DNA of 14,732 nt from an uncultured Collinsella sp. (GTDB taxonomy: Bacteria > Actinomycetota > Coriobacteriia > Coriobacteriales > Coriobacteriaceae). The stretch spans positions 1-14,732 of the forward strand of contig CAADSV010000014.1 of assembly GCA_900751665.1 (NCBI GenBank), written 5' to 3'. Below, piece by piece: positions 6,173 to 13,194 of this stretch (position 1 is its first letter; every line of letters begins with the position of its first letter). The notes under the pieces were generated by a model, which saw only the letters and a list, made by a program, of their open reading frames with translations, was not told the DNA's origin and made no database searches. Both the position numbers and the translations under genes were made by a program.

Positions 6173-7100
6173 AAGCAGCGATATCGGATGCGTCCTGATA
6201 GGACGCCATAGGACGGGTAGCGCCCGCGACCGTGGTCACCAGATCGCGAACGCGGGAGAACGTGGCAGTGACCACCTCGTTGGCACGGCTGTAGTCGACA
6301 TCGCGCTCGTAGAGCGAAACGAGCGCACGGCCCATGCCATAGGTGCCCGCGGCAGCAGTGAGCGCCTTGACGGCAAACCCAATATGCGGCGTCTGCTTGA
6401 CGAGCGCGCGGGTGACCGCGCGGATCACAAGACCGCCGGCAAGCACGCCCGCGACCTCGTAGCCACGCTCTGGCTTAATGCCGCGTCCAAAGACGGCAGC
6501 GAGCTCAAAGAGCATGCCCACCTGCGCCAGCGCCATAACGGGATAATCGGCGCCCGGCAAAAACACCAGCGCACCGGTCGCCATATTGGTGAGCGCGCAC
6601 GAGGTGATGATACGATTGGCCGCCGCGATGCGCATGAAGGCAAAGTTCGCCGCAAAAGCCGTTTCCTTGTCGGTGCGATCGAGAATCCAGCGGGCAAGCG
6701 TCTCGAGCAGATACGTCTTATCGGTTGCCGCCACCACGCCGAGCATGGGCGTGGACTCCTCGATAAACGGCACCTCCACAGCAGACTCGGCAAGCACGCA
6801 CACGGGCGCGCCGGCGATCACGAGCTCCTGCACGGCACTCTCCAAGCGGTCGGAACCACACGAGAGCACCAGCACCACATCGGTATCGGTCTTTGGAGCA
6901 ATTCGCTCCTCCCCCAGACGCTCGACGCGTACAATGCCCGAGGTCGTCTGCGGCACAAAGGCATCACGCACCGTCTCGGCCAGAAAGCGCGAGGCGGACG
7001 AATCCAGATAGACCGAGACGCGCACCGGCGTATCGGAATCCTTCTTAACGGACGCGCCCATCTTAAAAGCGCGGGTCAGCTTATCTACGGGAATTTTCAT
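6171..7100 (-). CDS. Uncharacterised protein, C-terminal half resembling DUF697
   Basis: I do not recognise the whole protein. It has 309 residues and no signal peptide. Residues about 25-145 look like an alpha/beta Rossmann or GTPase-like fold: strand VRVSVYL (27-32), strand DVVLVLSCGS (74-83), then an amphipathic helix and strand APVCVLAES (98-106). There is no P-loop GxxxxGK[ST] and no NKxD. Residues about 155-265 resemble DUF697, a membrane-associated helical domain often fused to GTPases: ANRIITSCAL, LPGADYPVMALAQVGMLFELAAVFG, GVLAGGLVIRAVTRALVKQTP, KALTAAAGTYGMGRAL. The simplest reading is a DUF697 protein whose GTPase part has decayed or been replaced. The start ATG has GGAGGGG six bases upstream. 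It sits between rodA (18-base gap) and the radical SAM gene (10 bases), so a role linked to the elongasome or membrane is possible but unproven. The DUF697 match is from memory of the pattern. Confidence 0.85.
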   Translation of the reverse strand: MKIPVDKLTRAFKMGASVKKDSDTPVRVSVYLDSSASRFLAETVRDAFVPQTTSGIVRVERLGEERIAPKTDTDVVLVLSCGSDRLESAVQELVIAGAPVCVLAESAVEVPFIEESTPMLGVVAATDKTYLLETLARWILDRTDKETAFAANFAFMRIAAANRIITSCALTNMATGALVFLPGADYPVMALAQVGMLFELAAVFGRGIKPERGYEVAGVLAGGLVIRAVTRALVKQTPHIGFAVKALTAAAGTYGMGRALVSLYERDVDYSRANEVVTATFSRVRDLVTTVAGATRPMASYQDASDIAA

Positions 7101-7118
7101 AGCAAACCCCTCCAGCGG

Positions 7119-8345
7119 TTACGCGGCGCCCGAACGATGCCGCCATATGGATTGTACGATACCCACCGTCAGCAGCTGAATCATCATCGAAGACGAACCG
7201 AAGCTAATAAACGGTAGCGGAATGCCGGTAATCGGCATCATGCCGATGCACATGCCGATGTTTTCGAAGGTCTGGAACGCCCACATGCCAACGATGCCCA
7301 CACACGAAAGACGCAAAAACAGCGACTCGCACTTAAAGGCGACGCGAATCGTCGAAAAGATCAGCAGCACGTAGAGGCACAGGAGCAAAAAGGAACCGCA
7401 AAAGCCAAAGGTCTCGGACAGGAAGGCGAAGACGAAGTCGGTATGGAACTCGGGTAGAAAGCCGCCGGCCGACTGCGTCGCATGCCCCAGGCCCTTACCA
7501 AAGAAGCCGCCCGAGCCAACGGCGATAAGCGACTGCTGCAGGTTGTAGGCATCGTCCGAATCGGCATTATCGGGGTCGATAAAGACCGTCAGACGGTTCA
7601 TCTGATACTGCTTGATGAGCACATCGTGGCCGAGCAACGAATCAAAGACCGAATCGAGCGCCAGGACGAGGGCCACCAGGCCCACGAGCAGGGCCAGGGT
7701 CGACAGCACCCATTCGCGGCGTGCACCGCTCATACAAATGACGATGGCGCCCGAAACCAGCACGACCAGGCCCGAGCCCAGGTCGCCCATGGCAACGACG
7801 GCCAAAAACGGAATGGACAGCATGCCGCAGAGCTTGACGTAGTCACGAACGGTATCGATGCGACCGTTATACTGCGAGCCAAGCGTAGCAATAAAGAAGA
7901 TGGTGATGAGCTTGGCAAGCTCAACCGGCTGGGATGTCAAGCCGATACCGGGAATCTTGATCCAGCCCGTCATGCCCAGACCGCCTGTATAGGACAGACC
8001 CGGAATCTTGGGCGAGAGGATCACGATCAAGTCGATGACGAGCAACGCCGTCGAGAAATTGGAAATACCGCGCAGATCGGTACGCCAGACCAGCACCGCC
8101 AGCACCGCTCCGATGCCAATTCCCAGCAGATGGCGTGAGAACGAGGCATCGGTCTTAAACTGCGAAGCCGACCAGATAATGATGGCACCGTAGGCGACGA
8201 GCGCCACTGTAGCCACGAGCACACCGATATGCACCTTTTGGCGAAACGTGCCGCGCGAGGCCGAAAGTTGCTTGTTGACGCGGTCCAGGCTGCTGCGAGA
8301 GCCGGTCTTGGTTGAACGGAACAGATCCGCCGGAGAAAAATCCAT
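7119..8345 (-). CDS. rodA: SEDS peptidoglycan polymerase RodA
   Basis: RodA is the membrane glycosyltransferase that polymerises lipid II for lateral wall growth, paired with PBP2. The 408 residues contain about ten hydrophobic segments, the first at about 38-60. Family landmarks are SQPVELAK at 138-145, MGDLGSG at 186-192, RLTVFIDP at 251-258, LPEFHTDFVFAFLSE at 297-311 (with D303 in the acidic segment essential in SEDS enzymes) and GIPLPFISFGSSS at 374-386. A polar, Ser- and Arg-rich N-terminal extension of about 35 residues precedes the first membrane segment and is predicted cytoplasmic. The ATG at 8345 has AGGAGG five bases upstream, and that site shares bases with the mrdA stop. Linkage to mrdA and the helical pattern favour RodA over FtsW or SpoVE. 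Confidence 0.97.
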   Translation of the reverse strand: MDFSPADLFRSTKTGSRSSLDRVNKQLSASRGTFRQKVHIGVLVATVALVAYGAIIIWSASQFKTDASFSRHLLGIGIGAVLAVLVWRTDLRGISNFSTALLVIDLIVILSPKIPGLSYTGGLGMTGWIKIPGIGLTSQPVELAKLITIFFIATLGSQYNGRIDTVRDYVKLCGMLSIPFLAVVAMGDLGSGLVVLVSGAIVICMSGARREWVLSTLALLVGLVALVLALDSVFDSLLGHDVLIKQYQMNRLTVFIDPDNADSDDAYNLQQSLIAVGSGGFFGKGLGHATQSAGGFLPEFHTDFVFAFLSETFGFCGSFLLLCLYVLLIFSTIRVAFKCESLFLRLSCVGIVGMWAFQTFENIGMCIGMMPITGIPLPFISFGSSSMMIQLLTVGIVQSIWRHRSGAA

Positions 8346-8354
8346 CGCAACCTC

Positions 8355-10424
8355 CTATCGAACCGAAGAATCGCCCGAGGCCGAAGAGGTATCGGGCTCG
8401 TCATAAATCACACCGAGCACGTCGCGCACGACATGCATCGCGGTATCTGAGCCGCCGCCGCCCTGCTCCAGGACAGTAGCGATGACATACTTGGGGTCAT
8501 CGGCCGGTGCATAGGCGCAGAACCACGCGTATTCGTCCTCACCGCTTTTCTCGCCCGTGCCCGACTTGCCGTATACCTGCGGCGTCAGGGTGCCAAAGTG
8601 AGCCGCCAGGGACGTCGATGCCGTGTAAATCACGTCGTGCATGCCGTTGCGAACAAGAGCCAAATCCGAATCGCTGTTGATCTTGGCCTCCAGGCGCTTC
8701 TTCTTGCCCTTGCCGTTGTACTTATAGGCATCGCCGTCGCCATCGCGCGACACGGCAGACAAAAACACGTGAGGCACGTACTGTTTGCCGCCGTTGGCAA
8801 GACCCATATAGGCGCACGCCATCTGCAGGGGCGTCACCAGGATGTCACCCTGACCGATGGCAATGTTGGTCATATCGCCGGCATTCCACTTGCGGTCCTC
8901 GGCAGAGGCGTCGGTGAAGTACGACTCTTTCCACTCGGCATCGGGAATACGACCCGCGCCCTCACTCGGCAGATCTATACCGCAGGTCTTGCCTAGACCC
9001 CAGCGACGAAAGACCTCCTGCAGGCCCTCGGGATGTTGCTCGTCATAAAAGAACGCCTTGCCCATGTCGTAGAAGACGGGGTCGCACGAGTTGGCGATAC
9101 CCGACTGCAGTGTCATGGTGCCGTGGCCGGAATGCAGCCAGCAGTACTTACCCCACGACTTGCCCAGCCCCGTCCAATAGCCCGTGCAGTTGGTCGTCTG
9201 CCCCGACGTGTAGGTTCCAAACTCAAGACCGGCCAGTGCCGAGAGCGGCTTGATGGTCGAAGCGGACATGTACTGTCCGCTAATGGCGCGGTTGAGCAGC
9301 GGGTGCGAGCCCTTGTCATCATTGAGCTCGGTCCACACGTCATTTGAGACGCCGCCGATAAAGACGGACGGATCGAACTTGGGCTGGCTCGCCATGCCCA
9401 GGATTTCGCCATTGTTGGGATCGAGACACACTACAGCGCCGTTGCCGGCATTGCTGTAGCCAGTGGTCTTGGCAAGCTCGATAGCGCTCGCCAGCGCCGT
9501 CTCACAGGCCTGTTGGATCTTAAGGTCGAGCGTGAGCTTAATGTCGGAGCCGGCCTTCGCGGGCACGGCGCCGGCCTGACCGGTCACATTGCCCGAGGCA
9601 TCGACCTTGACGGTCTGCTCGCCACGAATACCCTGCAGCAGGTTTTCGTAGTAGCTCTCAACGCCCGCCTGGCCCACGATATCGCCCGACTGGTACGTAA
9701 TCTTGCCAGCGGAAGCATCGTCATCGCCAGAGGTTTTCTTATTCTGGGCCTCGAGCTGCTCGGAGGTAATGGTGCCGGTATAGCCCAAGATATGGCATGC
9801 CGTCTCACCATATGGATACTGGCGCTCGGTACGCTCGGCAATCTTGACGCCCGGGAACTCGCCGGCATGCTCCTGAATATAGGCAACCGTGGAGCGACGG
9901 ACGTCCGTCGCGATGGTATGCAGGCTCTGGGCGCCCTCTGTATTGTCCTGAATATTGCGAAGGACCGCCACGTAAGGCATTCCAAGCACGTTGGCAAGAT
10001 GGCGAACCAGAACCTCATCCTCGGCAAGGTCGCGGTAGGCCACGACAGCAAGTGAGGGACGGTTCTGAACAAGCGCCACGCCATTGCGGTCGAGGATGCG
10101 ACCGCGCACAGCGGGTGTGGTAACGGTGCGAGTCTGATTGCTATTAGCCTGCTTCTCGTAATAGTCCGACGAGACCATCTGCATGCCCCACAGCTTGACG
10201 GCAAGCGCCGCAAACATCGCGCCCACACCCGTGGTGAGGATGGAAAAGCGGCCCTTGAAGGCGGTCGCCGCGGTATTGCCCTCGCCCTCGGTGGCGCGCG
10301 GGGCCGTTCCATGCTGCGTATCGTAGGTAAAACGAGAATCGCCACGACGCATGATGACCAGCGCGACCACGATGGCCACAACCAGCACGATACCGGCGAT
10401 AATAACCGTCAACTGGGAAGACAT
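8355..10424 (-). CDS. mrdA: Penicillin-binding protein 2, elongasome transpeptidase
   Basis: This is a class B PBP that crosslinks peptidoglycan outside the membrane as RodA's partner. It has 689 residues. The canonical signal anchor lies at about 61-83 (ending KLWGMQMV), followed by the pedestal/dimer domain (VRGRILDRNGVAL at 107-119) and the transpeptidase domain from about 295. The active-site motifs are S389-T-I-K392, S446-C-D448 and K620-S-G-T623. The PBP2 Cys pair (C413, C428) before SGHGT is present. An unusual extra hydrophobic segment lies at about 5-25, followed by MRRGDSR. By the positive-inside rule the N-terminus would be outside and residues 26-60 form a cytoplasmic loop. The ATG at 10424 has GGGGAGG seven bases upstream, overlapping the mreD stop. 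A polar Ser/Asp tail ends the protein. Confidence 0.96.
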   Translation of the reverse strand: MSSQLTVIIAGIVLVVAIVVALVIMRRGDSRFTYDTQHGTAPRATEGEGNTAATAFKGRFSILTTGVGAMFAALAVKLWGMQMVSSDYYEKQANSNQTRTVTTPAVRGRILDRNGVALVQNRPSLAVVAYRDLAEDEVLVRHLANVLGMPYVAVLRNIQDNTEGAQSLHTIATDVRRSTVAYIQEHAGEFPGVKIAERTERQYPYGETACHILGYTGTITSEQLEAQNKKTSGDDDASAGKITYQSGDIVGQAGVESYYENLLQGIRGEQTVKVDASGNVTGQAGAVPAKAGSDIKLTLDLKIQQACETALASAIELAKTTGYSNAGNGAVVCLDPNNGEILGMASQPKFDPSVFIGGVSNDVWTELNDDKGSHPLLNRAISGQYMSASTIKPLSALAGLEFGTYTSGQTTNCTGYWTGLGKSWGKYCWLHSGHGTMTLQSGIANSCDPVFYDMGKAFFYDEQHPEGLQEVFRRWGLGKTCGIDLPSEGAGRIPDAEWKESYFTDASAEDRKWNAGDMTNIAIGQGDILVTPLQMACAYMGLANGGKQYVPHVFLSAVSRDGDGDAYKYNGKGKKKRLEAKINSDSDLALVRNGMHDVIYTASTSLAAHFGTLTPQVYGKSGTGEKSGEDEYAWFCAYAPADDPKYVIATVLEQGGGGSDTAMHVVRDVLGVIYDEPDTSSASGDSSVR

Positions 10425-10437
10425 CTACGGGCCTCCC

Positions 10438-11010
10438 CTATTTGAGCTTACGGGTCTTGGGCTTAAAGCGCATGCCCGTCTGGCGTCCGCCACGCGCGGA
10501 GAATCCATAGCCGGACTGCTGCACGACGCCGGACATCAAAAACGGAATGGCAACCAGACCCGTCAGGATCGAGGACGGCAGCGCATGGCCGAAGATCGCC
10601 ACGACAAAGCTCGTCTCCAAACCCATAAACAGCAAGATGATGCTGTAGATCACATTAATGACGAGCGCGAAGGCGCCCACAGTGACGCCGCGCGCACTCG
10701 GGGTACCGCCCGTCTGACCGACGGCGCTGTGCACCAGGGCAAAAGAACCCACGGTCAGCAGGAGTGACATAACGCCCACCGGCACGGCAGCGGACAAGTC
10801 ATAAAACAAGCCGCTGCAAAAACCGCACACGACGGCACGGGTCGGGTCGCCCGAGAACACGCTTAGGCACACCAGAATAATCATGAAGTTGACGCGGCCG
10901 CCCGCAATGGAGATCTGCGGTGCCAGGCCTGCCTGCAACAGCACGCACACGATGGCGGCGATCACAAACGTGCGGGAGCTCATCCCCTGCTCGTGTAGAT
11001 CCATGGACAT
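10438..11010 (-). CDS. mreD: Rod shape-determining membrane protein MreD
   Basis: MreD is a small integral membrane protein that links MreC to RodA/PBP2. The 190 residues are hydrophobic, with roughly five to six membrane segments from about 14 to 162, and end in a basic tail (RFKPKTRKLK). Landmarks are the N-terminal hydrophobic segment ending LAPQISIAGGRVNF, and GDPTRAVVCGFCSGLFYDL, which is the conserved MreD region. Two starts are possible. The ATG at 11010 has a GGGGG only one base away, which is too close. The ATG two codons on (11004) has the same site at seven bases and is the more likely true start, giving 188 residues. The gap to mreC is five bases, and mrdA follows after 13. Assignment rests on hydrophobic pattern plus position, since MreD sequences diverge. 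Confidence 0.93.
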   Translation of the reverse strand: MSMDLHEQGMSSRTFVIAAIVCVLLQAGLAPQISIAGGRVNFMIILVCLSVFSGDPTRAVVCGFCSGLFYDLSAAVPVGVMSLLLTVGSFALVHSAVGQTGGTPSARGVTVGAFALVINVIYSIILLFMGLETSFVVAIFGHALPSSILTGLVAIPFLMSGVVQQSGYGFSARGGRQTGMRFKPKTRKLK

Positions 11011-11011
11011 G

Positions 11012-11016
11012 CCCCC
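11012..11016 (-). promoter_or_regulatory. Ribosome-binding site of mreD, favouring the second ATG
   Basis: GGGGG, whose first base is the last base of the mreC TAG stop, lies one base before the ATG at 11010 but seven before the ATG at 11004. Normal spacing favours the latter. Confidence 0.55.
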
Positions 11017-12014
11017 TATTCGCTCGAGCCGGAATCGGTCGTCTCGGACGCGTCGGAACTGTCATCCGAGCTCTCGTCCTTCGTCTTGGTCGCAGCATCG
11101 CGCGACGTTCCCTGCGGCGTGCTGTTGGCCGTGCTCACGTCCTCATCCGAGGCCGACTGTTCGTCGGTCAGCGAGGTAATGACCAGCACTTCCTCGTTGT
11201 TCTCGGCCGTGGTCTGAGCGCGCACCACAATGGTGTAGTACACGTCGTTTGCCGATTTCTCAACCGACGAGACGGTGCCGAGCGGTAGGCCCTTGGGGAA
11301 CACGCCACCGATGCCAGAGGTCACGATGATGTCGCCAACCTTAACATCGGAGTCGACGCTCACGTACTCAAGACGCAGCGTGCCGTCAGCCTGACCCTGC
11401 AGCATGCCCTGGGCGCGCGTGTCCTGCACCATGGCGGATACGCCGGAGTTCTCGTCGCCAATCAGGCGCACGGTGGACGTTTTGGCCGAGACTTCGATGA
11501 TCTGGCCGATAACACCGGCCGAACTCGTCACAGGCATGTTGATGGTAAGCCCGTCGGCAGAACCCTTATCAATCGTGACGGTCGAGGTCCAGGCATCGCC
11601 CGAGGCACCAACGATACGAGCTGCGGTCGATTTGAGGTTGTAGGTCGACTGCAGGCCGACCAGCCCCTCCAGACGCTCAGCGGTCTTTTGAGCCTCAGAA
11701 AGCCCGGCGACCTTAGAGGTCAGCTCCTCATTTTGCTTCTTGAGCTCGTCGAGCGTGTCCTGCGACGCCGTTAGGTTAGAGAACACGTTGCCAATCGCAT
11801 TGAAGGGAGCCGCCACAGCCGAGCCCACAAAGCGCACCGGAGAGGTAATCGTCGTTACGCCCGAACGCACGGCATGAATCGGCCCTGCCTCGCCCTCGCG
11901 GATGTAAAACGTGAGCAGCAACACCGAAATCAGGCTGAAAACAATCAACGGGCGCATACCCGTTGATTGTCGCTTGGTATTCAGATTTGTGGAGAAACCC
12001 GAAGATCGTGCCAA
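11016..12014 (-). CDS. mreC: Rod shape-determining protein MreC
   Basis: MreC is a bitopic protein that binds PBP2 and MreD and activates the elongasome. The 332 residues show a short cytoplasmic N-terminus, a membrane segment at about 21-38, a coiled coil at about 82-118 (DELKKQNEELTSKVAGL) and the beta-rich MreC domain at about 130-282, including DVKVGDIIVTSGIGGVFPKGLPLG at 223-246. Residues 284-332 are a Ser/Thr/Asp/Glu-rich tail predicted to be disordered. The start is TTG at 12014, seven bases after AAGGTGG; no in-frame ATG occurs before M20, which would remove the positive residues preceding the membrane segment. A perfect inverted repeat spans codons 15-25. The gap to mreB is 21 bases. 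Confidence 0.97.
   Translation of the reverse strand: MARSSGFSTNLNTKRQSTGMRPLIVFSLISVLLLTFYIREGEAGPIHAVRSGVTTITSPVRFVGSAVAAPFNAIGNVFSNLTASQDTLDELKKQNEELTSKVAGLSEAQKTAERLEGLVGLQSTYNLKSTAARIVGASGDAWTSTVTIDKGSADGLTINMPVTSSAGVIGQIIEVSAKTSTVRLIGDENSGVSAMVQDTRAQGMLQGQADGTLRLEYVSVDSDVKVGDIIVTSGIGGVFPKGLPLGTVSSVEKSANDVYYTIVVRAQTTAENNEEVLVITSLTDEQSASDEDVSTANSTPQGTSRDAATKTKDESSDDSSDASETTDSGSSE
11941..11970 (-). repeat. Perfect 12-bp inverted repeat inside the 5' end of mreC
   Basis: ACAATCAACGGG, six-base loop, CCCGTTGATTGT. In the mRNA the arms pair perfectly over codons 15-25, the loop contains the in-frame ATG for M20, and the 3' arm is followed directly by TTTC, so the last arm base plus three more make a four-T run. 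The position, about 45 bases into mreC, is early enough to affect translation or cause pausing or partial termination between mreB and mreCD. Function is inferred. Confidence 0.8.
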
Positions 12015-12021
12015 ATGGAAT

Positions 12022-12028
12022 CCACCTT
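12022..12028 (-). promoter_or_regulatory. Ribosome-binding site deciding the TTG start of mreC
   Basis: AAGGTGG lies seven bases before TTG at 12014 and eight bases after the mreB stop codon. It is the only good site near the start of this reading frame. Confidence 0.75.
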
Positions 12029-12035
12029 TTGGAAA

Positions 12036-13079
12036 TTAAGCATTGGTCTGGACGAAGCCGCCATCAAAGGCATTGGCCTCGAGCACGCGGGCGCAGCCGT
12101 TAACGACATTATCGAGCGCCGTGGGGCTGACGTTGACCGAAACACCGGTCTCATCGCGCAGGCGCACGTCGAGACCGCGCAGCAGCGCACCGCCACCGGT
12201 CAGCAAAATGCCGTAGTACATAAGGTCCGAGGCAAGATCGGGAGGCGTAGCGTCGAGTGCGTCCTTGACGGCCTTGGCCATCTCGTCGAGTGGCTTGTTG
12301 AGTGCGCGACGAATCTCCTCGCTCTCGATGCGCACGGTCTTGGGCAGACCGGTGATCACGTCGCGGCCGTTGACCTCGACGTCGAGCTCGTCCTTGAGCG
12401 GCACGGCGGAACCGACCTTGATCTTGATGTCCTCTGCCGTACGCTCGCCGATGGCCAAGTTGTAGGCATCACGAACGTGCGTGAGGATGGCCTGATCGAA
12501 CTCGTCGCCGGCAATACGGATGGACTGCGAGACGACGATGCCACCCATAGCGATAACGGCAACCTCGGTGGTACCGCCACCGATGTCGATGACCATGGAG
12601 CCGGTGGGTTCCTCGACGGGCAGGTCGGCGCCGATAGCGGCGGCCATGGGCTCTTCGATCAGATAGGCCTGGCGGGCGCCGGCCTGGATCGTGGCCTCAA
12701 AGACGGCACGCTTCTCGACCGACGTGACACCGGAGGGAACGCAGACGACAACGCGCGGACGCGGGGTCCACGGATAGCGCTTCTCGGACGCTTTGTCGAT
12801 AAAGTAGCGGAGCATGGCCTCGGTAACATCGAAGTCGGCGATGACGCCGTCCTTCAGGGGACGAACGGCCACGATGTTGCCGGGGGTACGGCCGAGCATG
12901 CGCTTTGCCTCGATACCGACCGCCAGGATGCGCTCGTCGTTCTTGTCGATAGCGACAACAGAGGGCTCGCGAATGACGATGCCCTTGCCGCGCACGGAGA
13001 CAAGCGTATTTGCGGTGCCGAGGTCGATGGCAAGATCGCCCGCATAGCTACCGAAGAACATATCCATCAAAGAAAACAA
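12036..13079 (-). CDS. mreB: Rod shape-determining actin homologue MreB
   Basis: MreB forms ATP-dependent, membrane-bound filaments that orient wall synthesis. The 347 residues contain phosphate-1 AIDLGTANT at about 17-25, the connecting region IEEPMAAAIGADLPVEEPTG at 141-160, phosphate-2 VIDIGGGTTEV at 163-173 and the adenosine motif LLTGGGALLRG at 292-302. The first residues (MFSLMDMFFG) are hydrophobic, consistent with the N-terminal membrane-binding segment of MreB. The start is TTG at 13079, five bases after AGGAG; the in-frame ATG at 13067 is 17 bases from that site, too far. It opens the mre cluster, preceded by a 115-base gap holding a hairpin and a candidate promoter. Mbl and MreBH paralogues are possible names, but linkage to mreCD supports MreB. 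Confidence 0.98.
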   Translation of the reverse strand: MFSLMDMFFGSYAGDLAIDLGTANTLVSVRGKGIVIREPSVVAIDKNDERILAVGIEAKRMLGRTPGNIVAVRPLKDGVIADFDVTEAMLRYFIDKASEKRYPWTPRPRVVVCVPSGVTSVEKRAVFEATIQAGARQAYLIEEPMAAAIGADLPVEEPTGSMVIDIGGGTTEVAVIAMGGIVVSQSIRIAGDEFDQAILTHVRDAYNLAIGERTAEDIKIKVGSAVPLKDELDVEVNGRDVITGLPKTVRIESEEIRRALNKPLDEMAKAVKDALDATPPDLASDLMYYGILLTGGGALLRGLDVRLRDETGVSVNVSPTALDNVVNGCARVLEANAFDGGFVQTNA

Positions 13080-13084
13080 CGCAA

Positions 13085-13089
13085 CTCCT
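13085..13089 (-). promoter_or_regulatory. Ribosome-binding site deciding the TTG start of mreB
   Basis: AGGAG is five bases before TTG at 13079. The later ATG at 13067 has no closer purine-rich stretch. Confidence 0.75.
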
Positions 13090-13124
13090 GATGTGTTGGA
13101 TGATTGCTGGAAAACTACTAGCTC

Positions 13125-13153
13125 ATCATACTAGCGCAAGCCCGGCACCTCAC
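13125..13153 (-). promoter_or_regulatory. Candidate promoter for mreB
   Basis: TATGAT (13130-13125) is a 5/6 match to the -10 box. GTGAGG, 17 bases upstream (13153-13148), matches the -35 at only three positions. Transcription would begin near 13118, with a leader of about 39 bases. The -35 lies within the 3' arm of the hairpin. GCTAGTA occurs twice, once overlapping the -10 and once 14 bases downstream, which could be an operator or chance. Confidence 0.4.
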
Positions 13154-13179
13154 TTGCGGTGAAGCGCCGGGCAAAGCTA
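13132..13179 (-). terminator. Strong hairpin without U-tract between the TPR gene and mreB
   Basis: GCCCGGCGCTTCAC (13172-13159), loop CGCAA, GTGAGGTGCCGGGC (13153-13140) form a 14-bp stem with two G-U pairs. An outer TAGC/GCTA pairing (13179-13176 with 13135-13132) extends it beyond a small internal loop. It lies 22 bases after the TPR stop (13195), where a terminator is expected, but only TT follows. It may be a U-tract-poor terminator, an RNA processing or 3'-end stabilising structure, or part of mreB regulation. Confidence 0.6.
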
Positions 13180-13194
13180 AATCCCATAAGGTCA

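Noticed and set aside
11967..13091. 374-codon open frame on the + strand opposite mreB
   Set aside because: mreB shows all actin-fold nucleotide motifs on the minus strand. The antisense product is Gly/Asp/His-rich without a domain.
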